Positions 45,330 through 54,822 of a DNA stretch of 64,000 nucleotides are shown here, piece by piece. Location: the NCBI GenBank assembly GCA_947630375.1, contig CANRHH010000009.1, positions 1-64,000 of the forward strand, given 5' to 3'. A program made the translations under genes and the position numbers. Numbering within the stretch: position 1 is the stretch's first letter; each line of letters starts with the position of its first letter. This DNA is from an uncultured Oscillospiraceae bacterium. Its GTDB lineage: Bacteria; Bacillota; Clostridia; Oscillospirales; Oscillospiraceae. Under the pieces are notes generated by a model. It ran no database searches and had not been told where the DNA came from. It saw nothing but the letters and a program-made list of their open reading frames with translations.

Positions 45330-46004
45330 ATGAAAACCATCGCCATCGTGGACGACGATCCCTATATCGGAGACATGCTGGAGGAGCTGCTGAAAAAGAG
45401 CGGCTACGCCGTGCGCCGGGCCTGGTCCGGCACGGAGGCGCTGTATCTGCTCTCCCAGGGGCCCCGGCCGGACTTAGTGCTGCTGGACCTGATGCTGCCG
45501 GGCCTGAGCGGCGAGGAGCTGCTGCCCCGGCTCAAGGGCATCCCGGTCATCGTCCTCAGCGCCAAGGGGGACAGCCGGGATAAAGTGAGCCTGCTGCTGG
45601 CCGGGGCGGCGGACTATGTGACCAAGCCCTTTGACACCGCGGAGCTGCTGGCCCGGATCGCCGTGCAGCTGCGCCGGGGGCCGGACGGGGCGGAGGACGC
45701 GCCCCTGTCCGCCGGGGCCCTGCGCCTGGACCCGGGCACCTTGGAGGCCGCCTTGGGGGAAAAGACCGTGAAGCTGACCCGGACCGAGGCCGCCATTTTG
45801 AAGCTCCTGCTTCAAAATCCCGGCCAGGTCTTCTCCAAGGGCCGCCTTCTGGACCGGATCAGCCTGGACACGCCCGACTGCACCGAGCGCTCCCTCAAGC
45901 AGCACGTGAGCAATCTGCGCCAGAAACTCCGGGAGGCCGGCGGCCAGGACTGCATCGAGACGGTCTGGGGCATCGGCTTCAAGCTGAACCCGCCGGAGGC
46001 TTGA
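45330..46004 (+). CDS. OmpR/PhoB-type response regulator
   Basis: 224 residues. The receiver domain has the acidic pair DDD (8-10), phosphoacceptor D53 (LLDLMLPGLSG) and conserved lysine in VTKPFD. The C-terminal winged helix shows LTRTEAAILKLLLQNPGQVF and QHVSNLRQKLRE. It is the regulator of an ABC-permease-kinase module of the kind that gives resistance to lantibiotics or bacitracin. Four TTGACC-like direct repeats overlap its own stop codon, just before the ABC genes, and are its probable target. Confidence 0.93.
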   Translation: MKTIAIVDDDPYIGDMLEELLKKSGYAVRRAWSGTEALYLLSQGPRPDLVLLDLMLPGLSGEELLPRLKGIPVIVLSAKGDSRDKVSLLLAGAADYVTKPFDTAELLARIAVQLRRGPDGAEDAPLSAGALRLDPGTLEAALGEKTVKLTRTEAAILKLLLQNPGQVFSKGRLLDRISLDTPDCTERSLKQHVSNLRQKLREAGGQDCIETVWGIGFKLNPPEA

Positions 46005-46053
46005 CCAAATCCTGACCTTTTTCTTGACCGCTTTCTTGACCCTTGGCTGTTAT
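46001..46053 (+). promoter_or_regulatory. Four direct repeats and promoter before the ABC genes
   Basis: TTGACC at 46001, CTGACC at 46012, TTGACC at 46024 and TTGACC at 46036, a period of 11-12 bp or about one helical turn. This is how OmpR-type dimers bind. The third repeat can serve as a -35 for TGTTAT (46048-46053, 18-bp spacer). Confidence 0.65.
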
Positions 46054-46078
46054 CCTACAGCCGAAAGGAGGTCAAAAA

Positions 46079-46990
46079 ATGGACTACGTACTGACAACAG
46101 ACAAGCTCGTCAAAAGCTACCGGGGCTTCAAAGCCCTGGACGGGCTGGATATGCACATCCCCAAGGGGGCCATTTACGGCTTTGTGGGGAAAAACGGCGC
46201 CGGGAAAACCACCCTGATCCGCCTGATCTGCGGCCTGCAGGAGCCCAGCGCCGGGGGCTTTACCCTCTATGGGATCCCCAACCGCCGGCGGGACATCGCC
46301 AAGGCCCGGCGGCGCATGGGCGCGGTGGTAGAGACGCCGTCCTTCTATCCGGACATGAGCGCCCTGGAGAATCTGAAACAGCAGTCCCTGATCTTGGGCC
46401 TGCCCTCTTTTACGGGCCTGGAGGAGCTGCTGGAGCTGGTGGGCCTGGAGGACACGGGCCGGAAAAAGGCCCGGAACTTCTCCCTGGGCATGCGTCAGCG
46501 GCTGGGCATCGCCCTGGCCCTGGTGGGGGACCCGGACTTTCTGGTTCTGGATGAGCCGGTCAACGGCCTGGACCCCCAGGGCATCGTGGAGATCCGGGAG
46601 CTGATCCTGAAGCTGAACCGGGAGCAGCAGATCACGGTCCTCATCTCCAGCCACATTCTGGACGAGCTGTCCAGGCTGGCCACCCATTACGGCATCATCG
46701 ACCGGGGCCGCATGGTGAAGGAGCTCAGCGCCGGGGAACTGGAGGCCGCCTGCCGCAAATGCGTCCGCCTGGAGGTCAGCGACACCCGGCCCCTGGCCCG
46801 GGTGCTGGACCGGGCGGGCATGGAATACCGGATCCTCTCCGGCACCGCCGCCGAGATCTACGCCCAGCCCAAGCTCTCCCAGCTGGCCGCCGCCCTGTCC
46901 CGGGAGGGCTGCGAGCTGTTCTCCGCCCAGGAGCGGGACGAGAGCTTAGAGGCCTACTACCTGTCTCTGGTGGGAGGCGGCCATGACTAA
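46079..46990 (+). CDS. ABC ATPase, bacitracin/lantibiotic resistance type (BcrA/LanF)
   Basis: 303 residues from ATG 46079 (AAAGGAGG upstream). Walker A GKNGAGKTT near 36-44, signature LGMRQRLGIALAL near 137 (LGM in place of LSGG, as in the BcrA/SpaF group) and Walker B LVLDEPVNGLDP near 156. A C-terminal extension of about 80 residues follows, as in that group. It powers the two downstream permeases, with which it is translationally coupled (8-nt overlap). Confidence 0.9.
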   Translation: MDYVLTTDKLVKSYRGFKALDGLDMHIPKGAIYGFVGKNGAGKTTLIRLICGLQEPSAGGFTLYGIPNRRRDIAKARRRMGAVVETPSFYPDMSALENLKQQSLILGLPSFTGLEELLELVGLEDTGRKKARNFSLGMRQRLGIALALVGDPDFLVLDEPVNGLDPQGIVEIRELILKLNREQQITVLISSHILDELSRLATHYGIIDRGRMVKELSAGELEAACRKCVRLEVSDTRPLARVLDRAGMEYRILSGTAAEIYAQPKLSQLAAALSREGCELFSAQERDESLEAYYLSLVGGGHD

Positions 46991-47822
46991 ACTGCTCTCC
47001 GCCCAGCTCCGCCGCCTGGGGCGCAGCGTCTGTTTTTGGGGCCTGGCGGCCTGCTGTGCCGTTCTGGGGCTGCTGGCCATGGCTCTGGCGGCGTACAACA
47101 CCCGCAACCTGGGCCTGCTCTGGCTCCTGAGCCAGGGGCACAGCTATTTCTTCATGATCGAACTGGCCGCCGGTTTTTTCTCCGCCCTGTTCGCCGCCTT
47201 TTTTCTGGGGGAGGACCGCTCCTGCGGCGCGCTGCGCAACAAGCTCTGGGCCGGCCACGCCCGGCGGGATCTCTATCTGTGCCATCTGCTGCTCTGCGCC
47301 GGGGCGGGGCTGTTTTTCACCCTGTGTTCCATGCTCCCCTCCCTGCTGGCCGGGCGGCTCCTGCTGGGCCCGGCCCTGTGGGAGGCGCTGGACCCGGCCC
47401 CCTGGCGCTTTGCCTGCATCCTGGCGGTGCAGCTGTTTTACGCCGCCCTGTTCTGCCTCCCGGCCACGCTGGACGCCAGGCAGGCCCGCGCCTGCGTGCT
47501 GAGCCTGCTGCTGGCAGCGGTGCTGGCGGTCGCCGGGGCCTATACCACCGGCCGGCTCCGGGCGCCGGCGCTTCAGACGCAGATGGTGCTTCAGAGCGAC
47601 GGCTCCTTTCTCCGGGAGGAGGTCCCCAACGCCGCCTATCTGCAGGGGAACGCCCGGGCGGTCTTTACGGCCCTGGACGCCGCCTCTCCCTTCTCCCTGT
47701 CCCTGCGCACGGCGGACCGGGAGGAGAGCTTTGCCCCTCTGCCGCCCCTGTGCCTGCTGGCGGAGGCGGGGCTGCTGACCGCGCTGGGTCTGGCAATCTT
47801 TCAAAAACAGGACATCCAATAA
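46983..47822 (+). CDS. ABC-2-type permease 1 of the resistance module
   Basis: 279 residues with about six hydrophobic helices. It opens with a cytoplasmic basic stretch (LLSAQLRRLGRSVCFW) and has the DRSCGALRNKLWAGHARRDL segment, also found in its paralogue as DGALRNKLCVGHTRRAV. It is typical of LanE/LanG-like immunity permeases. It starts inside the ATPase gene. Substrate unknown; membrane-active peptides are typical. Confidence 0.85.
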   Translation: MTKLLSAQLRRLGRSVCFWGLAACCAVLGLLAMALAAYNTRNLGLLWLLSQGHSYFFMIELAAGFFSALFAAFFLGEDRSCGALRNKLWAGHARRDLYLCHLLLCAGAGLFFTLCSMLPSLLAGRLLLGPALWEALDPAPWRFACILAVQLFYAALFCLPATLDARQARACVLSLLLAAVLAVAGAYTTGRLRAPALQTQMVLQSDGSFLREEVPNAAYLQGNARAVFTALDAASPFSLSLRTADREESFAPLPPLCLLAEAGLLTALGLAIFQKQDIQ

Positions 47823-47837
47823 GGAGGAGGAAGCACT

Positions 47838-48671
47838 ATGAACAATCTTTTGCACGCCGGCTTTCGCCGCCTTTGGAGGGACCGGCTGTTCTGGGCTTTA
47901 GCGGCGCTGGTGGCCGCCGTGTCCCTGGTCAACGCCTGGAACGTCTCCCAGACCTTTCAGAGCGTGCGCGACGCCGGCTTTGTCCGAAGCCTGGACGACT
48001 ACTTTTTTGAGCTGGCCCCCTACGCGGGGATGATCTGCGCCGTGTTCTGCGGCCTGTTTCTGGGCAGCGAACACGGGGATGGGGCCCTGCGCAACAAGCT
48101 CTGCGTGGGGCACACCCGCCGGGCCGTATACCTGGCGGACTTTCTGGTCTGCTACTGCGCCGGGGCGGTGTTTCTGCTGCTGTGGCTGCTGGGCCAGGTC
48201 CCCGGCTTCTTTCTCATCGGCCCGCTGGAGATGGGGATATCCGGGCTGCTGGCCTATATCGCCGTGGCCCTGGGCTTTACGGCGGTGTTCACGGCCCTGT
48301 TCGTGTGGCTGAATCTGCGCTGTACCAACCGGGCATTGGCGGTGGTGCTGTGCCTGGGGCTCTGGCTGGTCCTGATCTTGGCGGGCAGCGGCGTCATCGA
48401 CCGGCTGGATGAGCAGCCCACCAGCGGCGGCATGGCCTACATCAACGGGGAATTTGTGATGCAGGCGGAGCAGCCCAACCCCCTGTACGTCTCCGGCGGG
48501 GTCCGGACGGCTCTGGAGCTGCTGCGGGATCTGCTGCCCAGCGGCCAGAGCCTCCAGATGCACGACGCCTCCATCCAGCGCCCCCTGCTGCTGCCGCCCC
48601 TGTCCGCCGGGCTGTGCCTGCTGCTCCTCTGGGGCGGGCTGGGGGATTTTAAGCGGATGAACATCCAATAA
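47838..48671 (+). CDS. ABC-2-type permease 2 of the resistance module
   Basis: 277 residues, a paralogue of the preceding gene. Both share a basic N-terminus, the GALRNKL-x-GH-x-RR loop and the C-terminal FQKQDIQ / FKRMNIQ ending. About six hydrophobic helices. Two different permeases with one ATPase is the LanFEG arrangement. RBS AAGGAGGAGG precedes the ATG. Confidence 0.86.
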   Translation: MNNLLHAGFRRLWRDRLFWALAALVAAVSLVNAWNVSQTFQSVRDAGFVRSLDDYFFELAPYAGMICAVFCGLFLGSEHGDGALRNKLCVGHTRRAVYLADFLVCYCAGAVFLLLWLLGQVPGFFLIGPLEMGISGLLAYIAVALGFTAVFTALFVWLNLRCTNRALAVVLCLGLWLVLILAGSGVIDRLDEQPTSGGMAYINGEFVMQAEQPNPLYVSGGVRTALELLRDLLPSGQSLQMHDASIQRPLLLPPLSAGLCLLLLWGGLGDFKRMNIQ

Positions 48672-48695
48672 GCCGAAACGGGAGGGATACCGTCC

Positions 48696-49586
48696 ATGGG
48701 GGTGTACTGTTGGGCCGTTCCGGCGCTGCTGCTGCTGGCGGCGCTGGCCCTGGCGCTATGGAAGCTCTGGCTGCTGCGCAGGGGGCTGAACCAGCTGGGC
48801 GATGCCTTTGACGAGAAGCTGGCCGGGGACACCAACACCCTCCTCAGCCTCTCCAGCCGGGACCGGGCCCTCCGGGCCCTGGCGGAGCGCGTCAACGGCC
48901 AGCTGCGCCTGCTGCGTGCCGAGCGCCGCCGCTTTCAGCAGGGGGATCTGGCCCTGAAGGAGGCGGTGACCAACCTGGCCCACGATCTGCGCACGCCCCT
49001 CACTGCCCTGCTGGGCTACCTGGACCTGCTGGAGCGGGAGGACCCGGCCGGGGCCTCCCGGCGCTACCTGGCCCAGATCCGGGACCGGGCCATGGCCATA
49101 GGGGAGCTGACCGAGGAGATGCTCCAGACCAGTCTGGCCCTCTCGGGCCCGGATCTCCGGCCGGAGCGGCTGGACCTGGTCCGGGAGCTGGAGGAGAGTC
49201 TGCTGAGCTTCTACGGGGCTATGGAGGCCAAGGGCATCCGCCCCGTCCTCTCCCTGCCGGAGGAGCCGGTCTGGCGGGAGCTGGACCGGGGCGCCCTGGG
49301 CCGCGTCCTGGCCAATATCCTCGGCAACGCCCTGAAATACGCCTCCGGCGAGCTGACCGTGGAGCTGGAGCCCGGCGGCCTGCTCTGCTTTCGCAACGCC
49401 GCCCCGGCGCTGGACCCGGTGGCCGTGGGGCGGCTGTTCGACCGGTATTACACCGTGGAGGACTCCCGGCCCTCCACGGGGCTGGGCCTGTCCATCGCCA
49501 AGAGCCTGACGGAGCGGATGGGCGGCAGCATCCGGGCTGCCTACGAGGACGGGCAGCTCTGCGTCCGTCTCCTGTTTCCAGAATAA
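48696..49586 (+). CDS. Sensor histidine kinase with a single N-terminal helix
   Basis: 296 residues. One membrane helix (WAVPALLLLAALALALWKLW) and no extracytoplasmic sensor domain. A HAMP-like linker leads to the H-box NLAHDLRTPLTALLGYLD (H96), then the N-box ILGNALKYA and the G-box STGLGLSIAK. Kinases of this short type next to ABC transporters generally sense the transporter's activity or substrate rather than a ligand of their own. It phosphorylates the regulator at 45330. Confidence 0.92.
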   Translation: MGVYCWAVPALLLLAALALALWKLWLLRRGLNQLGDAFDEKLAGDTNTLLSLSSRDRALRALAERVNGQLRLLRAERRRFQQGDLALKEAVTNLAHDLRTPLTALLGYLDLLEREDPAGASRRYLAQIRDRAMAIGELTEEMLQTSLALSGPDLRPERLDLVRELEESLLSFYGAMEAKGIRPVLSLPEEPVWRELDRGALGRVLANILGNALKYASGELTVELEPGGLLCFRNAAPALDPVAVGRLFDRYYTVEDSRPSTGLGLSIAKSLTERMGGSIRAAYEDGQLCVRLLFPE

Positions 49587-49628
49587 AAATGTGCCTGAAG
49601 CGTCATATTGCGCTTCAGGCGCATTTTT
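49586..49628 (+). terminator. Terminator of the two-component/ABC operon
   Basis: Stem TGCCTGAAGCG / CGCTTCAGGCGCA around 49592-49623 followed by T6, immediately after the kinase stop. Confidence 0.88.
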
Positions 49629-49630
49629 TA

Positions 49631-49659
49631 TTGCAAAAAATCGCCAAATGGCCTATGAT
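49631..49659 (+). promoter_or_regulatory. Promoter of the glycosidase operon
   Basis: TTGCAA (49631-49636), 17 bp, TATGAT (49654-49659). It lies downstream of the in-frame ATG at 49589 and so rules that ATG out as start. Confidence 0.75.
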
Positions 49660-49690
49660 GGGACTATCACGAACACAGGAGGAACCCGCC

Positions 49691-52042
49691 TTGAAACGAC
49701 TCAACAACGACTGGGAGTTCACCTATACCTGGAGCGAGGCCTTTGGCCGGGGCGAGGGCCCGGCCCAGGCCGTGCGCCTGCCCCACACCGTAAAGGAGAC
49801 GCCCCTGCACTACGCCGACAAAGCGGACTATGAGACAGTCTGCGGCTACCGCCGGCGGCTCACGCTGCCGGCGGAGGCCCGGGGCAAGCGGGTCTTTCTC
49901 CAGTTCGACGGGGCGGCCCATATCGCCACCGTGTACTGCAACGGCCGGGAACTGCTGACCCACCGCTGCGGCTATACGGCCTTCCGGGCGGACCTGACGG
50001 AGGCCGCCGTCTTCGGCGGGGAGAACCTGATCGCCGTCCGGCTGGACTGCACGGAGAACCCCTCTGTCCCGCCCTTCGGCTTTGTCATCGACTATCTGAC
50101 CTACGGGGGCCTGTACCGGGATGTGTGGCTGGATCTGCGGCCGGCGCAGCGCATCGAGGACCTCTTTGTCTGCACCCCGGACCTGCGCACGGCCCATATC
50201 TCCTGCCGGGCGCCCTTAGAGGCCGGGGACGCGCTGCGCTTCGAGGTGCTCTCCGAGGCCGGGGAGCTTCTGGCCTGTCAGACCGCCGAACCCGGCCGCC
50301 GGGAGCTGACGCTGCCGGTGCCCCAGGCCCGCCCCTGGACCCTGGAGAGCCCGGTGCTGTACCGCTGCCGGGCCACGCTCCTGGTCAAAGGCCGGGCCGG
50401 GGACGCGCAGGAGACCCTGTTCGGCTTTCGCACGGCGGTCTGGCGCGCCGACGGCTTCTATCTCAACGGGGAAAAGGTCTTTCTGCGGGGCCTGAACCGG
50501 CATCAGTCCTTCCCTTATCTGGGCTACGCCGTGCCGGAGGCCCTCCAGCGGGAGGATGCCCGGATCTTAAAGCACGAGCTGAGCTGCAACGCCGTGCGCA
50601 CCAGCCACTACCCCCAGAGCCCCTATTTTTTGGACGCCTGTGACCGGGAGGGCCTGCTGGTCTTTACCGAGCTGCCCGGCTGGCAGCACATTGGGGGCGC
50701 GGCTTGGCAGGACCAGGCCTGCGAGAACCTGCGGGAGATGATCCTGCAAAACCGGAACCACCCCAGCGTCGTTTTGTGGGGCGTGCGCATCAACGAGAGC
50801 CTGGATGACGACGCTTTTTACACCCGCACCAACGCCATCGCCCACGCCCTGGACCCCAGCCGGGCCACCTCCGGCGTGCGCTATCTGGAGAAGAGCCATC
50901 TGTTGGAGGATGTCTACGCCTATAACGACTTCTCCCACACCGGGGACAACCCGGGGGCCAAGCCCAAAAAGGCGGTCTGCCCGGACAAAAACAAGCCCCT
51001 GCTGATCTCCGAGTGCAACGGGCACATGTACCCCACCAAGCCCTTCGACACCTGGGAGCGCCGCCAGGAGCAGGCCCTGCGCCACGCCCGGGTGCTGGAC
51101 GCGGCCCTGTCCGACGGGGGCCACGCGGGCTTCTTCGCCTGGTGCATGTTCGACTACCCCACCCACAAGGACTTTGGCTCCGGGGACCGGATCTGTTACC
51201 ACGGGGTGCTGGACGCCTTCCGCAACCCCAAGCTGGCCGCGGCCCTCTACGCCTCCCAGGGGGAGGAGACCCCGGTGCTGGAGCTGGGCTCTTCCATGGA
51301 CATCGGGGACTACCCAGGCGGCCAGACCGGGCCGGTCTGGGCCTTCACCAACGCGGAAAAAGTGGAGCTGTACAAAAACGGCGCCTTTGTCACGGCCCTG
51401 GAGCCGGGTCCCTGGCAGGGCCTGGCCCACGGCCCCATGCCGGTGGAGGACACCATCGGCTGCCTGCTGGAGTCCCAGGAGGGCTTCCCCAAGGCCAAGG
51501 CGGAGGCCCTGCGGGCCTGCCTTCTCTCGGCCAAGGAGCACGGCCTGGCGGGGATGCCGGCGGCGGACAAGCTGAAAATGCTCAGGTGTATGCTCCAATA
51601 CCATATGCGCTTCCAGGACGGGGTGGATCTCTACGGCAAATATGTGGGCAACTGGGGCGGAGAGGCCACCGTCTGGCGCTTTGACGCGCTGCGGGACGGG
51701 AAGACCGTGGCCTCCGTCACCAAAAGTCCCTCCGCCCGGCTGCGCCTGGAGGTCCGGCCCAGCCACACGGAGCTGACGGATACGGACTGCTACGATATGG
51801 CCGCCCTGCGGGTGCGGATCTTAGACGAGTACGGAAACCCGGCCCCCTATGCCCAGCTGCCGGTGCGCTTTTCCGTAGAGGGCCCGGCGGCGTTGATCGG
51901 CCCGGACACGGTCACCGCCGAGGGCGGCGCCTGCGGGAGCTATCTGCGGACCCTGAGCCGGGCGGGCAGTGTAAAGGTCACCGTCTCCTGTCCCCAGACG
52001 GAGAACGTGACTGTGGACTTTACGGTAAAGACGGAGGAATGA
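49691..52042 (+). CDS. Glycoside hydrolase family 2 (beta-galactosidase/glucuronidase type)
   Basis: 783 residues from TTG 49691, set by AGGAGG 8 nt upstream and by the promoter position. Domain order: sugar-binding jelly roll (about 1-170), immunoglobulin-like domain, TIM barrel with the acid/base Glu in WGVRINES (E369) and the nucleophile in LISECNG (E441), then a C-terminal extension with a BIG-type domain (VRILDEYGNPAPYAQLPVRF). No signal peptide, so it works in the cytoplasm. It is paired with a GH36 enzyme 1 nt downstream, suggesting combined use of alpha- and beta-galactosyl oligosaccharides. Confidence 0.9.
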   Translation: MKRLNNDWEFTYTWSEAFGRGEGPAQAVRLPHTVKETPLHYADKADYETVCGYRRRLTLPAEARGKRVFLQFDGAAHIATVYCNGRELLTHRCGYTAFRADLTEAAVFGGENLIAVRLDCTENPSVPPFGFVIDYLTYGGLYRDVWLDLRPAQRIEDLFVCTPDLRTAHISCRAPLEAGDALRFEVLSEAGELLACQTAEPGRRELTLPVPQARPWTLESPVLYRCRATLLVKGRAGDAQETLFGFRTAVWRADGFYLNGEKVFLRGLNRHQSFPYLGYAVPEALQREDARILKHELSCNAVRTSHYPQSPYFLDACDREGLLVFTELPGWQHIGGAAWQDQACENLREMILQNRNHPSVVLWGVRINESLDDDAFYTRTNAIAHALDPSRATSGVRYLEKSHLLEDVYAYNDFSHTGDNPGAKPKKAVCPDKNKPLLISECNGHMYPTKPFDTWERRQEQALRHARVLDAALSDGGHAGFFAWCMFDYPTHKDFGSGDRICYHGVLDAFRNPKLAAALYASQGEETPVLELGSSMDIGDYPGGQTGPVWAFTNAEKVELYKNGAFVTALEPGPWQGLAHGPMPVEDTIGCLLESQEGFPKAKAEALRACLLSAKEHGLAGMPAADKLKMLRCMLQYHMRFQDGVDLYGKYVGNWGGEATVWRFDALRDGKTVASVTKSPSARLRLEVRPSHTELTDTDCYDMAALRVRILDEYGNPAPYAQLPVRFSVEGPAALIGPDTVTAEGGACGSYLRTLSRAGSVKVTVSCPQTENVTVDFTVKTEE

Positions 52043-52043
52043 C

Positions 52044-53654
52044 ATGATGGAGCTGCACTGGAACATCCGGCTTACTGAAAAAGACGGCCCCACCGCTCTG
52101 CGGGGCAAAACGGAGCTTTCCGACCGGGGAGAGCTGCACCTGCGCCCCAGCCTGCCGGAGGGGCGGCTGGAGAGTGTCTCCGCCCGGCTGGTGCTGCCTC
52201 TGGAGCCGGGGGAGAAGATCTTCATGAACGGCTACCAGACCTGGACCAGCTGCCCCGAATTAGGGCCGGAGGACCGGCTCCGGGGCCTGAACGGCCTGCC
52301 CAAACCCCTGGTCCGGGCCTTCAGCTTAGAGAGCTCCGGGGACTATGCCTTTGCGGATTACCCCAACAAGCCCGGCGTGAGCCACGGCTTTTCCTACTGC
52401 ACCTTCCGTTTGGGGGACCGGTTCCGGCTCTTTGCCTCTCTGGACGAGCGGCCGGGCTACACCGTTTTCACCTACGACGCCAATCGGGGCCAGCTCCTCA
52501 TAGAGCGGGACTGCCGGGGGCTGGAGGTCCCGGCGGGGCCCTTTGCCGCCTTTGACCTGTTCTTTGCCCAGGGGACGGAGGATGAAGTCTTTGACGGCTG
52601 GTTCCGGGCCCTGGGCCTGCCCGCCCCAACCGCCCGGCCTTTAAAGGGCTACTCCAGCTGGTATAACCGCTACGAGGCCATCAGCGAGGCGAGCATCCGG
52701 GAGGACCTGGCCGGCTGCCGGACCCTATTAGAGCCGGGGGACCTGTTCCAGATCGACGACGGCTGGGAGCCGGCGGTGGGAGACTGGCTGGAGCCGGACG
52801 GGCGGAAGTTCCCCCGGGGTCTGAAGGGCCTGGCGGAGGAGATCCACGGCGCGGGCTTTCTGGCCGGGCTCTGGCTGGCCCCCTTCGCGGCCCGGAAGGA
52901 CTCCCGGCTGGCCCGGGAGCACCCGGACTGGCTTTTGAAGGGCGAAAAGGGCCGGCCCTGGCCGGCCGGCTGCAACTGGGGCGGCTTCTACGCCCTGAAC
53001 ATCGACCTGCCCCCGGTGCAGGACTATCTGAAACGGGTGTTCGACCGGGTGCTGGGGGATTGGGGCTTTGACCTGGTGAAGCTGGACTTCCTCTACGCCG
53101 CCGCCCCCTTCGCCCCGTCCCAAGAGAGCCGGGCCGGGCGGATGATCCGGGCCATGGAGCTGCTGCGGGAGCTCTGCGGGGAGAAGCTGATCTTAGGCTG
53201 CGGCGTGCCCCTGATGCCCGCCTTCGGCCGGGTGGACTACTGCCGCATAAGCTGCGACGTGAGCCTGGACTGGGACGACAAGTGGTTTTTGCGCCTGACC
53301 CACCGGGAGCGGGTCTCCACCCGGCAGGCCATTTTGAACACTCTCTTCCGCCGTCAGCTGGACGGCCGGGCCTGGCGCAGCGACCCGGATGTGGTGTTCC
53401 TCCGGGAGGAGAATCTGAAGCTCACCGGCGAGGAGAAGCAGCTGCTGGCCCGGGTCAACGCCCTGCTGGGCGGCGTGCTCCTCACCTCCGACGATCCGGG
53501 CCGCTACAGCCCCCGGCAGCGGGAGGCCTGGCGGGAGCTGACAGAGCTGAGGCGGGCGGAGCAGGTCCGTTTCGACGCAGACGCCTTCTGCCTGTCCTAC
53601 CGGCTGGACGGCCGGGAGCATCGGATCCAGCTTCCGAAGGAAAAGCTTTTGTGA
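52044..53654 (+). CDS. Alpha-galactosidase, GH36-type
   Basis: 536 residues (or 535 from ATG 52047). An N-terminal beta-sandwich is followed by the TIM barrel: WYNRYEAIS, LFQIDDGWEP, nucleophile in LVKLDFLYA (about D348) and acid/base in CRISCDVSLDW (about D405). These match the KxD and CD motifs of clan GH-D melibiases. It is shorter than the 700-residue canonical GH36 enzymes. Cytoplasmic, no signal peptide. No transporter is included, so substrates must enter by another system. Confidence 0.88.
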   Translation: MMELHWNIRLTEKDGPTALRGKTELSDRGELHLRPSLPEGRLESVSARLVLPLEPGEKIFMNGYQTWTSCPELGPEDRLRGLNGLPKPLVRAFSLESSGDYAFADYPNKPGVSHGFSYCTFRLGDRFRLFASLDERPGYTVFTYDANRGQLLIERDCRGLEVPAGPFAAFDLFFAQGTEDEVFDGWFRALGLPAPTARPLKGYSSWYNRYEAISEASIREDLAGCRTLLEPGDLFQIDDGWEPAVGDWLEPDGRKFPRGLKGLAEEIHGAGFLAGLWLAPFAARKDSRLAREHPDWLLKGEKGRPWPAGCNWGGFYALNIDLPPVQDYLKRVFDRVLGDWGFDLVKLDFLYAAAPFAPSQESRAGRMIRAMELLRELCGEKLILGCGVPLMPAFGRVDYCRISCDVSLDWDDKWFLRLTHRERVSTRQAILNTLFRRQLDGRAWRSDPDVVFLREENLKLTGEEKQLLARVNALLGGVLLTSDDPGRYSPRQREAWRELTELRRAEQVRFDADAFCLSYRLDGREHRIQLPKEKLL

Positions 53655-53715
53655 TCCGGGAACTTTTTCCTCGCCCGCCCGTCAGAAAAGCATCCTGAAA
53701 TCGGAGGAACACGCC

Positions 53716-54747
53716 ATGAAAAAGATGCAAAAAGTCCTTGCCCTGTGCCTGCTTCTGACCCTGGCCCTGGGCCTGTGCGCCTGCGGCGCCAGCTCCAAAG
53801 CCGCCGGCAGCGCCGCCCCGGCCTTCATGCAGAGGAATGAGGCCGCGGTTGAGGAATATGACGCCGCCTCCATAGAGGCCCCCATGGAGGTGCCGGAGCC
53901 GGAGATGGCCGCAGCGGACAGCGGCGCCGGCCTGGCCGCCATGACCGCCGCCGGGGCGGCCCCGGAGGCAGAGGACCAGGCCCGGGTGGACCCGGAGAAG
54001 ATCATCTACTCCGCGGATGTGACCGTGGAGACCGTGGCCTTTGAGGAGGCGGTGGAGGCCGTCTCCCGGCTGGTGGAGGACTACGGCGGCTGGATCGAAT
54101 CCAGCAGCGTCAACTCCTCCAACTACTATAACCTGTCCCGGGGCTACGCCAGCAGCCGCAGCGCCAGCTACACCCTGCGCATCCCCAGTGAGCGCTTTGA
54201 CCAGCTGATGGGCAGCCTGTCCCAGCTGGGCAACGTTCCCTACACCCACACCTATACCGAGAACGTCACCGCCCAGTATTACGACGCGCAGGCCCGTCTC
54301 ACCGCCTACACCGCCCAGGAGGCCCGTCTGCTGGAGATGATGGAGCAGGCCGAGACCGTGGCCGACACCATCGCCATCGAGGAAAAGCTCACCGAGCTGC
54401 GCTATCAGATCGAGAGCCTCCAGTCCACCCTGAACAACTACGACCGGCGGGTCAACTACAGCAGCATATACCTGGAGCTGCAGGAGGTCCAGGCGTACAC
54501 CCCTGAGGCGGAGCAGCGCGTCAGCTTCGGCGGACAGCTGGTCCAGGCCCTCCAGCGGGGCGGCCGGAACTTTGTCAGCGGCTGCCGGGAGCTGGTGCTG
54601 GATTTGGCCGCCATGCTGCCCACTCTGGTGCTGCTGGCCGTCGCCGTATGCCTGGCAGTTCTGGGCGTAAAAAAGCACCGGGCTAAGAAGAAGGCCAAAA
54701 AAGCGGCCCCTCCCCCGCCGCCCGCGGATGAGAAGCCCGGTAAATAA
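53716..54747 (+). CDS. DUF4349 lipoprotein
   Basis: 343 residues. Lipoprotein signal with lipobox LCAC near residue 23, an Ala/Glu-rich linker, then the DUF4349 domain (about 95-300): IIYSADVTVETVAFEEAVEA, GGWIESSS, YTLRIPSERFDQLMGSL, and a coiled coil with LRYQIESLQSTLNNYDRRV. One C-terminal membrane helix (LPTLVLLAVAVCLAVLG) ends in a lysine- and proline-rich tail, so the protein is held at both ends. The function of DUF4349 is unknown; an envelope role is likely. The gap of 61 nt from the GH36 gene allows co-transcription. Confidence 0.88.
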   Translation: MKKMQKVLALCLLLTLALGLCACGASSKAAGSAAPAFMQRNEAAVEEYDAASIEAPMEVPEPEMAAADSGAGLAAMTAAGAAPEAEDQARVDPEKIIYSADVTVETVAFEEAVEAVSRLVEDYGGWIESSSVNSSNYYNLSRGYASSRSASYTLRIPSERFDQLMGSLSQLGNVPYTHTYTENVTAQYYDAQARLTAYTAQEARLLEMMEQAETVADTIAIEEKLTELRYQIESLQSTLNNYDRRVNYSSIYLELQEVQAYTPEAEQRVSFGGQLVQALQRGGRNFVSGCRELVLDLAAMLPTLVLLAVAVCLAVLGVKKHRAKKKAKKAAPPPPPADEKPGK

Positions 54748-54767
54748 AAAGCTAAAATCCAACATAA

Positions 54768-54797
54768 AAACGGCCTGCGCGAAAGCGCAGGCCGTTT
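54768..54797. terminator. Terminator of the pyr operon (and DUF4349 gene)
   Basis: AAACGGCCTGCGC (54768-54780), loop GAAA, GCGCAGGCCGTTT (54785-54797). The T-tract is better on the minus strand, so it mainly serves the pyr operon. Confidence 0.88.
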
Positions 54798-54822
54798 CAT
54801 CGTGTTGGCAAAGTCGACACGC

